Below, one piece after another: positions 1 to 8,199 of a DNA stretch of 17,128 nucleotides (position 1 is the stretch's first letter; every line of letters begins with the position of its first letter). Origin of the DNA: Palsa-1447 sp964509885 (GTDB lineage Bacteria > Verrucomicrobiota > Verrucomicrobiia > Opitutales > Opitutaceae); assembly GCA_964509885.1 (NCBI GenBank), contig CAZDZL010000059.1, positions 1 through 17,128 on the forward strand. The letters are read 5' to 3'. The translations under genes and the position numbers were made by a program. Below the pieces are notes generated by a model. It saw only the letters and a list, made by a program, of their open reading frames with translations, made no database searches and was not told where the DNA came from.

Positions 1-504
1 CCTTTTTCCGCGGGTTTGCGCGAGCGGATCTGGTGGGGCTCGGCGACCAATGCGACGGCGGTCTGGGCCGCCAAGCTTGGCATGAACCTCCAGAGCTCGA
101 CACTGAAGTTCGATGAATCCGGCGAGCCCTTGCACATCCAGCAGGCTGCCCAGATCCGCGCCTTTCGGAAGGCGTGGGCCGAGGCGGGTCACTCGCGCGT
201 TGCGCGCGTATCCGTAAGCCGAAGCATCTTCCCTCTGATGAACGACCTCGATCGCTCCTATTTCGGGCAGGACGAGGAGCAATCGGACCAGATCGGGTTT
301 CTCGACTCGACCACGCGGGCTGTCTTCGGCAGGGGCTACGCCGCGGAGCCGGACGTTCTCGTCGATCAACTCCGGAAGGACGACGCCATCGCCGAGGCGG
401 ACACGATCCTGCTCACGATCCCCAATCAATTGGGCGTCGGCTATAACGCGCATGTCATGGAGGCCATTCTGACACACGTGGCTCCGGCGCTGGGGTGGCG
501 CTGA
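1..504 (+). CDS. LLM-class (luciferase-like) flavin-dependent oxidoreductase, 3' part
   Basis: The reading frame is open from base 1 to the TGA at 502-504, so the gene begins before the window; about 167 C-terminal residues are visible. The family are TIM-barrel, FMN- or F420-dependent monooxygenases. The segment 'IWWGSATNATAVWAAKLGMNLQSSTL' region (WGS...A.WAA.LG.NL.SSTL) and the later 'RVSVSRSIFPL' strand are what I recognise from the C-terminal half of these enzymes. The protein ends in a helix-rich tail ('HVMEAILTHVAPALGWR'). Substrate cannot be inferred. A GC-rich hairpin follows directly. The TTG at 16 is only an internal codon. Family assignment is fairly sure; the N-terminus and partners are not visible. 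Confidence 0.8.
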   Translation, partial: PFSAGLRERIWWGSATNATAVWAAKLGMNLQSSTLKFDESGEPLHIQQAAQIRAFRKAWAEAGHSRVARVSVSRSIFPLMNDLDRSYFGQDEEQSDQIGFLDSTTRAVFGRGYAAEPDVLVDQLRKDDAIAEADTILLTIPNQLGVGYNAHVMEAILTHVAPALGWR

Positions 505-529
505 GGCGGCCTTGGTGGCCTCAGGCACA

Positions 530-546
530 GGGGGCTTGAAGCCCCC
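530..546 (+). terminator. GC-rich hairpin after the oxidoreductase
   Basis: GGGGGC, loop TTGAA, GCCCCC. A second small hairpin, GGCC-TTGGT-GGCC, lies at 508-520 right after the stop codon. No T-run follows, so this may be a weak or factor-assisted terminator. Confidence 0.4.
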
Positions 547-582
547 CGTTCCCTAGGATTCGATGGGTTGGGACACATTCTC

Positions 583-1197
583 ATGCCGCTGCATCGAAAA
601 AAGATTTTCCGCCTGCCGTCCCCGGCGCCCACAACGATCTACGTGCGGCCGGGCTACAACCGCGTCCTCGCCGAGGAGTTCGAGGCGCTCAAGCTCAAGC
701 GGGTTGACCTGGTGAAGGACAAGGTGGAGGCACACAGCCAAGGCGACCTGCGGGAGAACTTCGGATTCAAGGCCGCCAAGGACGCCATCCGTGCCGTCGA
801 CCGGAAGATGACCGCGCTGGACCGCTTTGTCGCCCGCAACGCGTTCATCGAGGTCGATCCCCTCACGTGGCTCACCAAGCCGACGGACACGCTTCAGCTC
901 GGGCACGTGGCAACCATCGAGAAGCAGGACGTGATCACGAAGCGGAAGCACCGTTTCACCTTCCTCGTGACGACGCACGGCGAGACGGCCAGCGATCCCG
1001 AGTCGGGCATTGAATGCCTGCCGCACAATTCTCCCCTGGCGGCGGCGGTTCTCGGTCTAAGGGTCGACGCGCCGGCCACCGTTACGCTGCCCGCCGGCGA
1101 GGCGATTGTGACAGTTCGCTCCATCCGAAACCCGACCACGGCCGAGCTCGACCGCCTCCTCACCGCCATAAAGCCGCCTGAAATTGAAGACGACTAG
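583..1197 (+). CDS. GreA/GreB-family transcription elongation factor-like protein
   Basis: This 204-residue protein resembles Gre factors, which insert a coiled coil into the RNA polymerase secondary channel and stimulate cleavage of backtracked RNA. The coiled-coil part (about residues 28-80) carries 'GDLRENFGFKAAKD', matching the GreA tip motif GDLxENxxYxxAKE; the two acidic tip residues (Asp55, Glu58) are kept. The C-terminal FKBP-like part shows 'SPLAAAVLGLRVDAPATVTLP', like GreA's 'SPIARALIGKxxGDxV'. An extra N-terminal stretch of about 20 residues and a long middle linker make it longer than the usual ~158 residues, so it may be a specialised paralogue. I chose the ATG at 583; an upstream in-frame TTG at 568 has no better ribosome binding site. 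It is monocistronic here and convergent with the next gene. Confidence 0.78.
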   Translation: MPLHRKKIFRLPSPAPTTIYVRPGYNRVLAEEFEALKLKRVDLVKDKVEAHSQGDLRENFGFKAAKDAIRAVDRKMTALDRFVARNAFIEVDPLTWLTKPTDTLQLGHVATIEKQDVITKRKHRFTFLVTTHGETASDPESGIECLPHNSPLAAAVLGLRVDAPATVTLPAGEAIVTVRSIRNPTTAELDRLLTAIKPPEIEDD

Positions 1198-1426
1198 GGG
1201 ATGACCCGTTACCTGACATTTGCGAACCACAGAGCGATAGCCTCGTACCCCTCGGCCTCACCGACTCGCTCCCGGCCCCGCACTGCTTGATTGAGGCGCG
1301 TTTGCGGTGGCGATGGCGTCGGAGTCACAAAGCTGCAGGGAATGATCCGGCTTCAATTCAGCGAGACGCTCGTTTTCGGTCCGACGTTCCATTGATCGGC
1401 CCGACCAAGGACAAGAGATCGGAGGC

Positions 1427-1876
1427 CTATTTCTTAGCCTTGTTGTTCGGGAAATTAACACCCGCTCCAAAAAAACACTCGTTCTCCATTATCTTCCCGT
1501 CCTTCAGCAGAAAACGTTCCGTGTTTCGAAACAGTCTGCCGTCATTGGTCCATCCATTGTAGGTCACATAGGCATTGTCCCCGACGATGATGACCCTTTC
1601 CAGATCAAATCTCTTCGTGTTCTCTGAATTTGGCCAGCACCTCGCCTTGTATTCCTTTAGATCGATATGGTCGTCGCCTGCCGGGCTGGTGAAAGTGAAA
1701 CCATCCGCGAGGATGCGCTCCAGGATGTGCCAATCCTTCTTCTCGTAAGCACTGTAGTACTCGCGAACGATCCTTTCGTTCAAGGTCGTGTCCGGCGAAT
1801 TCTGGGAAAAACAGGGAATTGCGGAAAGGGTAACACATGCCGCGATGAGGCAGGCCAAGAAATGATTTCTTTTCAT
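1427..1876 (-). CDS. Small secreted NTF2/SnoaL-like protein
   Basis: This 149-residue protein starts at the ATG at 1876, because 'MKRNHFLACLIAACVTLSAIPCFSQ' is a good signal peptide; the longer frame up to 1927 adds a non-hydrophobic leader. After the signal peptide, 'NERIVREYYSAYEKKDWHILERILADGFTFTSPAGDDHIDLKEYKARCWP' is typical of the NTF2/SnoaL-like cone fold: helix pair, then 'F.SP' and a strand-rich second half ending in 'LKDGKIMENECFFG'. Proteins of this fold bind small ligands or act as cyclases or isomerases, but no catalytic set can be assigned. The last residues are lysine rich. It is alone on its strand between two plus-strand units. No clear Shine-Dalgarno is visible. Confidence 0.75.
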   Translation of the reverse strand: MKRNHFLACLIAACVTLSAIPCFSQNSPDTTLNERIVREYYSAYEKKDWHILERILADGFTFTSPAGDDHIDLKEYKARCWPNSENTKRFDLERVIIVGDNAYVTYNGWTNDGRLFRNTERFLLKDGKIMENECFFGAGVNFPNNKAKK

Positions 1877-2213
1877 GCAAGAAAGGGTGGGCGGATCGTG
1901 ATATTCAAGGGGAGTAACACCGATCAAAGGTCGAATCCTTCAGAAATCCATCGGATTAGGACTCTGGCACGGGCAACGAAGTAACAAAGAGCAGAATCAA
2001 ATCTGCGTTCCCGATACTGGCAACTCCCGTAAATTCCCTAAGGGTGAAGTTGAGTCGAGAATCCTGAGGAACTCGGGATGTGTTAGTGGTAGCCGGCACG
2101 GCCTCGGCGCAAGGATCAAATATGCATAGATTTACTCCCTTCTTTTTCTCGATCTGGGCCAGACCGTGTGCCATGTCTTGAAGGCGTCTTACCCCTCAGC
2201 TTCGAAAGGCAAA
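1877..2213. other. Intergenic stretch between divergent genes
   Basis: These 337 bases separate the minus-strand NTF2-like gene from the plus-strand operon and should hold both promoters. I see no convincing coding frame; short frames on both strands lack family features. A small inverted repeat, GCAGA-ATCAAA-TCTGC, lies around 1990-2006. I could not assign -35/-10 boxes with confidence. Confidence 0.5.
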
Positions 2214-2636
2214 ATGCCAAAGAAAATATCGGTCATCCAGTGGCTTGCATGGTTCTACTTCGCTAATTTTCTGTTCATCGTCGTGCTGAGCCACTGGCCG
2301 GGCCTCACCGATACCCAGGGACGATTGCTCGGCCTCTACACCATCGACCCGATCGATGATATTTTCCATCTCATCTCGGCCATCTTGGCGGCCACTGTGG
2401 CCCTGCGCTCCCGGGCGTGGTCGGTTAACTATTTCAAGTATGCAGGTCTACCGTATCTGGTCGACGGCATCACCGGACTTTTTGGCAGTGTCGAGTTCCT
2501 GAACGGCGACATCTTCAGGCAAGGCTGGGGAAAGATGGACTTCAGCCAACACAACTTTCTAAACAACCTGCCGCACCTCCTGATCCCCGGTACAATGCTG
2601 ACGATTGGCTACGGCGTCGCGCGCAAGTTCAAGTAG
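2214..2636 (+). CDS. Small four-helix membrane protein, DUF4383-like
   Basis: This 140-residue protein has about four hydrophobic segments (roughly residues 9-26, 45-66, 74-92 and 114-133). The stretch 'LLGLYTIDPIDDIFHLISAILA' resembles the 'G..P.n.lHl..G' signature of DUF4383-type membrane proteins, and a second 'NNLPHLLIPG' lies before the last helix. No enzymatic residues are evident. The ATG at 2214 is preceded by 'GAAAGG', a fair ribosome binding site, and places helix 1 close to the N-terminus; the longer frame from 2166 is unlikely. It is the first gene of a three-gene unit: the next gene starts 4 bases after its stop. A role as membrane partner of the downstream exported protein and FAD oxidase is inference. 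Confidence 0.7.
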   Translation: MPKKISVIQWLAWFYFANFLFIVVLSHWPGLTDTQGRLLGLYTIDPIDDIFHLISAILAATVALRSRAWSVNYFKYAGLPYLVDGITGLFGSVEFLNGDIFRQGWGKMDFSQHNFLNNLPHLLIPGTMLTIGYGVARKFK

Positions 2637-2640
2637 GCCG

Positions 2641-3768
2641 ATGTGCCGCAAAGCGCCGGCGGGCCGTGGAGTCGCAATATCGCGCATCCTGCGCGCGGCG
2701 ATGCTTTTTACCGCATGCGCGGCGCTTATTGCGGTCGCCTTCCTGGGTGTTGCCCGCGCCGCGCAACCGGATTTTCGTCCGGTCACGACACCTCTGCCGC
2801 CCGGGAGAGAAATCATCATCAGCCAGATACCCCATTACAAGCGGGAGACCGTCGCGACGTACCTCACCTTTCCGGAGTGGTACCTGGTCTTTGCGCCCCA
2901 GGAGTACGGTGAATATCTCAAGGCACGGCCTCCGAGCGGGTTTCCCTACTTCAGGCTCATTCATGAGATGTGGTGGGGGTATTCACAAGTCTACGCGATC
3001 TCCCGCAGCTATCCCTTCGACGGTGGCGACAACCTCATGATCATCGTGATCAGCACGAGCTCCACGTTCGAGTTCGGCATCAAGGGCGCCTACGAGGAGA
3101 CGGTCGGACATCTCTTCGAGGCGATCTCCGGCTACCACACCCCGGAGGACGCCTTCGCGGCACGCGTCGCCGTGGAGTACGGCGATTTCGTTCCCACGAA
3201 GCCTTGGTTCGAATATCCATACGCCCACCGACTGAAGTCCCTTTGGGCCAATGTCCCGTTCTTTGGCCCAAACTTTCCTAGGAAGATCGAGCGAAGGATA
3301 TTCCTCAGCACTGAATACGGGATCAAGGCGCTCTACGCCGGGGTCATCAGGCTCGCGAGCCACGCCGTCTACGGCGTCGCGGACACGGAGGTGATGGCCT
3401 CTGCGACGGGTGTCAATCAGGCGGTCCTGTCCGACACGCGCGCCCGAAAGGTCCGGGACTTGGGCCAAGGCACATGGATCCTCGCCCTTTCCCACTACCA
3501 GGGCTTCACGGACGATGTGCCCGAACTCGCGAAGGAAGGCATGGACCTGGACGAGGTTGCAGGAAACAGGGAGATCCTCGTGACCTTCATCGCCCCGAAG
3601 AACTGGACGTACAGCCTCGCCGAAGGCCGCCTGCTTTTTTCCATGCCGCTCCTCAACACCACCGACTCCAAGAGGTTGGCGGTCCAGGCTCCCGTCTCAG
3701 CCCTCGGCGGAATACTTCGCGAGGCGCAAGAAAAGGGCCTAAGGGTCGAGCATCTCTTTGACTACTAG
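2641..3768 (+). CDS. Uncharacterised exported protein in FAD-oxidase operon
   Basis: This 375-residue protein has a basic N-terminus followed by a hydrophobic core (about residues 16-38) ending 'GVARAAQP', a plausible signal-peptidase site or an N-terminal anchor. The mature part is rich in aromatic residues. Its most distinctive block is 'TYLTFPEWYLVFAPQEYGEYL' region (about 72-93), followed by 'FPYFRLIHEMWWGYSQVYAISRSYPF'. I do not recognise a named domain or catalytic motif. The segment 'GDNLMIIVISTSSTFEFGIKGAYEETVG' could be a further hydrophobic element. The ATG at 2641 is 4 bases after the previous stop, with 'AGTAGG' just upstream; the longer frame overlaps the preceding gene. It is followed after 12 bases by the FAD oxidase, so the two products probably work together outside or at the membrane. 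Confidence 0.75.
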   Translation: MCRKAPAGRGVAISRILRAAMLFTACAALIAVAFLGVARAAQPDFRPVTTPLPPGREIIISQIPHYKRETVATYLTFPEWYLVFAPQEYGEYLKARPPSGFPYFRLIHEMWWGYSQVYAISRSYPFDGGDNLMIIVISTSSTFEFGIKGAYEETVGHLFEAISGYHTPEDAFAARVAVEYGDFVPTKPWFEYPYAHRLKSLWANVPFFGPNFPRKIERRIFLSTEYGIKALYAGVIRLASHAVYGVADTEVMASATGVNQAVLSDTRARKVRDLGQGTWILALSHYQGFTDDVPELAKEGMDLDEVAGNREILVTFIAPKNWTYSLAEGRLLFSMPLLNTTDSKRLAVQAPVSALGGILREAQEKGLRVEHLFDY

Positions 3769-3780
3769 AATCGAACCACG

Positions 3781-5289
3781 ATGCACAAACACACCAAGTT
3801 TGCCGCGGCGACCATTGCTCTGGTCGCGGGCGTGATCGTCATTCCGCCCTGCGTGTTCCTGGTTACGGTCTGGATGCGGGACGGAAACACGCCACTAACG
3901 GACGCCCCCGTCGGGACTAATGACGCCAGCCGTCTGAATGAGAACAAGCCTGCGGAAGTCGTTGAGATCGCCCCCGACCCCGCCGCGGCGGAGGCACAGC
4001 TGTCCGCGCTCGTCCGGCGCGCCGCGGCCCAGGGAAGCCATATCTCCATCAGTGGTGCGCGCCATTCCATGGGCGGCCACACGATCTACCCGGGTGCCAT
4101 CGTCCTCGACATGCTCCCCTTCAACAGAATGTCGCTCGACGAGAGGGCGCGCCTCCTTACGGTCGGCGCCGGCGCACGGTGGTCCGAGATAATCCCCTTC
4201 CTCGACCACAGGGGATTCTCGGTCTCAATCATGCAGTCCAATAATGACTTCACGGTGGGCGGTTCGCTGTCGGTCAACTGCCACGGCTGGCAGAACAATT
4301 CACCGCCGATCGCTAGCTCGGTGGAATCGTTCCGGCTCCTGACCCCCTCCGGCAACATTGTCCGGTGCAGCAGATCCGAAAACACTGAGCTCTTCTCGAT
4401 GGTCCTTGGCGGCTACGGGCTCTTCGGCGTGATGCTCGAGGTGGAACTTCGGGTCGTCCCGAACGAGTACTACATCGCGGAGCCGCACCGCGTGGGCCCC
4501 GAGGATTACAATCGCGTCTACCACGAGTTGACCGTCAACAATCCCGAAGTCGGCATGGCCTACGGGCGCATCAGCGTGGCCCCGGATGCGTTCATGAACG
4601 AGTGCATCATTACGCTCCTCAAGCGAACGAAGTACGACACGCCAGTGATCGACACGCTCGCAGCGGGAAAGGCGCTCCTGCTTAAGCGCCTCGTTTTCCG
4701 GGCTGGGGTCGAGAGCGGTTACGGAAAGAACCTCCGGTGGTGGCTTGAGAAGCGCATGGGGGAGACCGGCAATTCTCCGACGTCCCGAAACCAGATTATG
4801 AACGAGCCCTCGGTCGAGTACGCCACGAGGGACCCAAAGACGACCGACATCCTCCATGAGTATTTCATCCCGGTGGAACGCCTGGCCGAGTTTGTCGAGA
4901 AGTCACGCCCGGTCTTCCTGCGGTACCATCCCGAGCTCCTCAACATCACTGTCCGTAACGTGGAGCCCGACAGCGACTCCTTCATGAAATACGCCAGGAC
5001 CGAGGTGTTTGGCCTCGTCCTCCTCTTCCATCAGAGGCGGACGCCTGAAGGCGAGGACGCGATGCAGCGGCTGACGAGGGACCTGATTGACGTCGCCGAG
5101 TCCTGCGGCGGCCGCTACTACCTCCCTTACCGCGCCCATGCCACCGAGGAGCAATTTCTGCAGGCATACCCGCAGGCGCGAAACTTCGTCGAAAGGAAGA
5201 ATTTCTATGATCCCTCCGGCGTCTTCGAGAACGAGTTCTACTTGAAATATGGGAAGCCTCTCGAGCAGCCCCTTCCGATTACGCGCTGA
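3781..5289 (+). CDS. Membrane-anchored FAD-dependent oxidase (VAO/PCMH type)
   Basis: This 502-residue protein has one N-terminal membrane segment (about residues 7-31), then a PCMH-type FAD-binding domain (about 55-230). Visible FAD-site elements are 'SGARHSMGGH' (91-100), 'FTVGGSLSVNCHG' (157-169) and 'GGYGLFGV' (210-217). His95 lies in the GxRHS position that carries covalently bound FAD in alditol and sugar-lactone oxidases, so covalent flavinylation is plausible but inferred. The end, 'FVERKNFYDPSGVFENEF', is the usual closing motif of this superfamily ('DP.GVF.N'). The substrate may be a sugar, polyol or lactone, but this cannot be decided. It is the third gene of the operon, 12 bases after the exported protein, and the anchor suggests action at the outer face of the cytoplasmic membrane. 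Confidence 0.82.
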   Translation: MHKHTKFAAATIALVAGVIVIPPCVFLVTVWMRDGNTPLTDAPVGTNDASRLNENKPAEVVEIAPDPAAAEAQLSALVRRAAAQGSHISISGARHSMGGHTIYPGAIVLDMLPFNRMSLDERARLLTVGAGARWSEIIPFLDHRGFSVSIMQSNNDFTVGGSLSVNCHGWQNNSPPIASSVESFRLLTPSGNIVRCSRSENTELFSMVLGGYGLFGVMLEVELRVVPNEYYIAEPHRVGPEDYNRVYHELTVNNPEVGMAYGRISVAPDAFMNECIITLLKRTKYDTPVIDTLAAGKALLLKRLVFRAGVESGYGKNLRWWLEKRMGETGNSPTSRNQIMNEPSVEYATRDPKTTDILHEYFIPVERLAEFVEKSRPVFLRYHPELLNITVRNVEPDSDSFMKYARTEVFGLVLLFHQRRTPEGEDAMQRLTRDLIDVAESCGGRYYLPYRAHATEEQFLQAYPQARNFVERKNFYDPSGVFENEFYLKYGKPLEQPLPITR

Positions 5290-5685
5290 GCCTTGTTCAT
5301 TCGAGTGACACCCAATTCGGTCGAGTGGCGTAATTCACGTTGCTTGAACCTAGAAACACGTGATGGCGAGGGGTGACACGAGGTGATCCTTGGCGTTGGA
5401 TGGTAGCGATCTGCCGGGTCATAAAGCCCTGAAGGCCGACCGACCTTCCATTTCTTGGGCTGGAGAGGCTCCAACGCGTGTTGCTCATTCAGATAGCGAT
5501 ATGCCTAGGGCCGATCTTCCCCAATGACCGTTATCCGGCGGGAGGGTTGCGAATGCGTCCAGGAACTGTGCCCAACGAAAGGAAGGGCCGCTTTCGAGGC
5601 TTCGGGTCTTGGCCAAAGCTGGATCGAAAGCGGCCCTGTCGTCATCGGATCGGCGAAGTCCTGGGCCCGGCCGGAGGCTTTGGGA
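5290..5685. other. Intergenic stretch between convergent units
   Basis: These 396 bases lie between the plus-strand FAD-oxidase operon and the minus-strand propeller gene. They contain a weak hairpin (GAAGG 5431-5435 with CCTTC 5444-5448, enclosed by AGCCC/GGGCT) followed by 'CATTTCTT', which could end the plus-strand operon, and a much stronger inverted repeat listed separately. No coding region is convincing; the frame from 5478 runs antisense into the propeller gene. Confidence 0.5.
5584..5637 (-). terminator. 14-bp inverted repeat, probable terminator of the propeller gene
   Basis: AGGGCCGCTTTCGA (5584-5597) is perfectly complementary to TCGAAAGCGGCCCT (5624-5637) with a 26-base loop. 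It lies 49 bases past the propeller-gene stop. Read on the minus strand the stem is followed by TCCTTTCGTT, a modest T-rich tail, so it most likely terminates minus-strand transcription. Confidence 0.6.
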
Positions 5686-7260
5686 TCAGGGAACCTGATA
5701 GGCCTCGATCAAGGCGGTGCCGCTCGCGCTCGATGACGAGCTCAGGTAAACCGTGTAACTCCCGGGTGCAAGGGTGGCGACCAGCGCAGCATCCAGTGAA
5801 TTTGTGGCCAGGGGAAACGCACCCGCCTTGCTGGTGGCCGCGACAAGAGCTGCCGTCGTCGCGGTGTCACCCGCCGACCAGTTGTCGTTTTGGGCCACGA
5901 TGTGGCCGCTGCTGTCGTAAACGGTTATCTCTGGATCTGCCAGAGGCTTGGACACCCCATAGGCTGCCAATCCAGGACCGACACCCCGGATGAGGACCTG
6001 TTTCGCATCCACATCCACGACAAACCCCAGGATGAGAGGCTCGGCACCGCCGCCCACGCCGCCGCGCGTCGAGACGTTCACCACACCCCGCTGTGACAGG
6101 AACTGGACGCTCTTCGCGAGTTGGTCGCCGCTGATGCGGAGCACCTGGCCGGCACCGGGGATAACGCCGAGGTTGGTGATGTAGAGGTTTCCGGCGCTGT
6201 CGAAGGCAAGGGCCGTGGGCGCCACCAGCCCGTCAGTCATGAGAAGAGTGCTCGCGCCGGTGGCTGGATTGATCTGCCGGAGCCCGCCCGTTATGTTGCC
6301 CGAGATGAGGCTGTTGTGGGCGATCTCGGCTACGTAGAGCATGCCGTCGGGGCCGAACTTCATGTCGACGGCGTTGGTCAGGCCGGTCGCGACCTGGGTG
6401 ACGGTCGAGCCCGCGATGCGATAGACGCTCGCACCGCCGACGGGAAAGGGAACACCCGTAAGCTCCGTCACATAGATTGAATTGTCAGGCGCCACCGCGA
6501 TGCCTGTCGGAACCGGGTCCGCACCCCCGGGAAGTGGTGGGAGGACCCCCACGAGGCTCGTGGCCCCTGCGAAGGTCGTCTGCAGGACGTCGTTGCCGCC
6601 GGCGTCGGTAACGAGCACCCGGTCGGACAGGACGGCGACCTGGTAGGGATTGGTGTCGATCGGGCCGCCGGCAGGATTGTTCGCCCCCTCGAACGCTGAG
6701 ATGTCGGCTATGGCCTGGGGTGTGCCGCCACCGGCAGGCACCCGCATGAGCTGGCCGAGGCCGGTCATTGGGCCCGTTCGCTGGTCGGGGCTCGCCCCGA
6801 GGCCGATCGTGAAGTACATGTCGCCCGAGGCGCTGAAGCCTATGCCTTGCGGTCCGTCGATATCCCCGGAGGTGGGGCTGAACAGCGAGGGCAGTCCTGT
6901 CACCACGCGCGATTGCCCGGTGGTGTCCAGGCGGCTTATGGCGCCCGTCGTGCTAAAGTAAAAGGTTTCGCCCCGCACCGAAATCGTGGTTGAGTTCGGA
7001 GCGACCGGGGAGCCGGCCTCCGTCACGTAGAGCGCACCGTCCGGACTGAAGGCGAGTCCCCGGGGGTTCTCCAGGCCCTGCATCACGACGGTGGGTTTCA
7101 GCTGCGCGTGCGCGTTTCCTAGCAGCAGGCCAAACGCCAGGGCGAAGCACCAGATGCGCGTGCGGCCGGGGTCGGCCTTGACCGGGGAGGTGGAGGACCG
7201 CAGGGCGGTTGGACGCGCAGCAACGCAAAGGCGAGCGATGGTGTGGGCTGGATTTTTCAT
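5686..7260 (-). CDS. Secreted ScyD/ScyE-like beta-propeller with Verrucomicrobial C-terminal domain
   Basis: This 524-residue protein has a long N-terminal region and a hydrophobic core ending 'LLLGNAHAQ' (about 36-53), which looks like a signal peptide with an unusually long n-region. Residues about 55-395 form NHL/SMP-30-like propeller repeats: 'LENPRGLAFSPDGALYVTEAG', 'GPQGIGFSASGDMYFTIG', 'VPTGIAVAPDNSIYVTE', 'AVDMKFGPDGMLYVAEI' and 'APTALAFDSAGNLYITN', the pattern of ScyD/ScyE family proteins. Residues about 405-524 ('NVSTRG.VG.G..LI.GFVV', 'VLIRGVGPGLAAYGV', 'NDNW', 'LAPGSYTVY', 'ALIEAY') match a C-terminal domain common on exported proteins of Verrucomicrobia and Acidobacteria. I chose the ATG at 7260; the in-frame ATG at 7311 sits in the loop of a hairpin. 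It follows the sigma-factor gene on the same strand. Confidence 0.8.
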   Translation of the reverse strand: MKNPAHTIARLCVAARPTALRSSTSPVKADPGRTRIWCFALAFGLLLGNAHAQLKPTVVMQGLENPRGLAFSPDGALYVTEAGSPVAPNSTTISVRGETFYFSTTGAISRLDTTGQSRVVTGLPSLFSPTSGDIDGPQGIGFSASGDMYFTIGLGASPDQRTGPMTGLGQLMRVPAGGGTPQAIADISAFEGANNPAGGPIDTNPYQVAVLSDRVLVTDAGGNDVLQTTFAGATSLVGVLPPLPGGADPVPTGIAVAPDNSIYVTELTGVPFPVGGASVYRIAGSTVTQVATGLTNAVDMKFGPDGMLYVAEIAHNSLISGNITGGLRQINPATGASTLLMTDGLVAPTALAFDSAGNLYITNLGVIPGAGQVLRISGDQLAKSVQFLSQRGVVNVSTRGGVGGGAEPLILGFVVDVDAKQVLIRGVGPGLAAYGVSKPLADPEITVYDSSGHIVAQNDNWSAGDTATTAALVAATSKAGAFPLATNSLDAALVATLAPGSYTVYLSSSSSASGTALIEAYQVP

Positions 7261-7295
7261 GTTTTTTTCTGTGGTTCGGCCATGACGGCCCTTTC

Positions 7296-7322
7296 GGGAG
7301 AGCCCGCTCATCGGGCTCTCCC
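7296..7322 (-). terminator. 11-bp GC-rich hairpin between sigma-factor and propeller genes
   Basis: GGGAGAGCCCG (7296-7306) and CGGGCTCTCCC (7312-7322) are perfectly complementary with loop CTCAT. No T-run follows on either strand. It lies between two minus-strand genes, so it may terminate or attenuate read-through from the sigma gene, or stabilise the leader of the propeller mRNA. Confidence 0.45.
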
Positions 7323-7419
7323 CGTGTAATACCGGTTCCCACGCGGAAAATCACAGGCCGCGCGCGAATTTCGGCGCGGAGGCCGAGAGAGGGCCCCATT
7401 TTGGGCCGTTTCCGCCGCC

Positions 7420-8199
7420 TCAGCGCGCGCCCGGGCGCGCGCCCACCGCCGCGATCAGCTGGCGCAGTTCCTCGTCGACCTCGGCATCGTTCGCCACGGT
7501 CTCGGCCACGTCGGCGCGCAGGCGTTGCCCCACCCGCTGCCGGAGCCGATGGAGCGCGACGGTGAACGCGTGGGTCGTCAGGCCGAGGCGCGCAGCAGGC
7601 AACGAGAACGCTTCATCGGTACCGTCGCCCCACAGGAGCGGAGCCAACTCGGAGAACAAGGCGCCGCGCCCGCTCCGCTCGTAGTCCGCGCGAATTGCCG
7701 CGATGGAGCGCTCGAAGAGCCGGAGCGCCCATGACCGGTCATACGCCTCTTCCGGGGTGAGCTCCGTGTCGGCCACTTCCCTGGTGAACGTCCGGTCGGC
7801 TGCGTCGAATTCGAGGGAGATGGGAGGGATGCCTCCCCCGCGCTTTTCCGCCTTGGCGCGGTGCCATTCACTCGTGAGGAAATTGCTTAGCGCGGTGAGC
7901 AGAAAGCTGCGAAACCTTCCCTGCTCGGGCCGCGCGCGACCTATGCCGTCGGCAGCGAGCAGGCGGGCCAGGAATTCCTGCGTGCAATCCTCCGCCTCGT
8001 GATGGGACCGCCCCTTTCGCCGCGCAAAGGTATAGAGCGGAAGCCAATATTGCCGACAGAGCTTCTCGAGGGCCGAGCGCGCCTGCGCCGTGTGGGGCCC
8101 ACCAGCCCGCACAATGACCGACCACTGGGTCTGCGGGAACGCACCTGCACCCTTCCAGGGCAAAGCCGCCGACGGGTCTTTCCGCGCTGGCGGGATCAA
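7420..8199 (-). CDS. ECF-type RNA polymerase sigma factor
   Basis: This 259-residue protein matches the large ECF-like sigma family paired with Ser/Thr kinases in Verrucomicrobia and Planctomycetes. It opens 'FPQTQWSVIVRAG' (21-33). Region 2 follows: 'CRQYWLPLYTFARRKGRSHHEAEDCTQEFLARLL' (48-81) and 'GRFRSFLLTALSNFLTSEWHRA'. A region 4-like helix-turn-helix comes near the end ('LPAARLGLTTHAFTVALHRLRQRV'). I chose a TTG at 8199: it overlaps the kinase TGA as TTGA and has 'AAGGGGG' five bases upstream, which suggests translational coupling. An in-frame ATG at 8238 and a longer frame to 8316 would overlap the kinase more deeply. It probably directs transcription of a kinase-linked regulon; the targets are unknown. 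Confidence 0.85.
   Translation of the reverse strand: MIPPARKDPSAALPWKGAGAFPQTQWSVIVRAGGPHTAQARSALEKLCRQYWLPLYTFARRKGRSHHEAEDCTQEFLARLLAADGIGRARPEQGRFRSFLLTALSNFLTSEWHRAKAEKRGGGIPPISLEFDAADRTFTREVADTELTPEEAYDRSWALRLFERSIAAIRADYERSGRGALFSELAPLLWGDGTDEAFSLPAARLGLTTHAFTVALHRLRQRVGQRLRADVAETVANDAEVDEELRQLIAAVGARPGAR

Noticed and set aside
1956..2174. 72-codon minus-strand frame in the intergenic region
   Set aside because: No family resemblance or signal peptide, and no evidence beyond being open.
5478..5993. 171-codon plus-strand frame after the FAD oxidase
   Set aside because: More than half is antisense to the propeller gene and the rest crosses the 14-bp inverted repeat. The translation is arginine/proline-rich noise.
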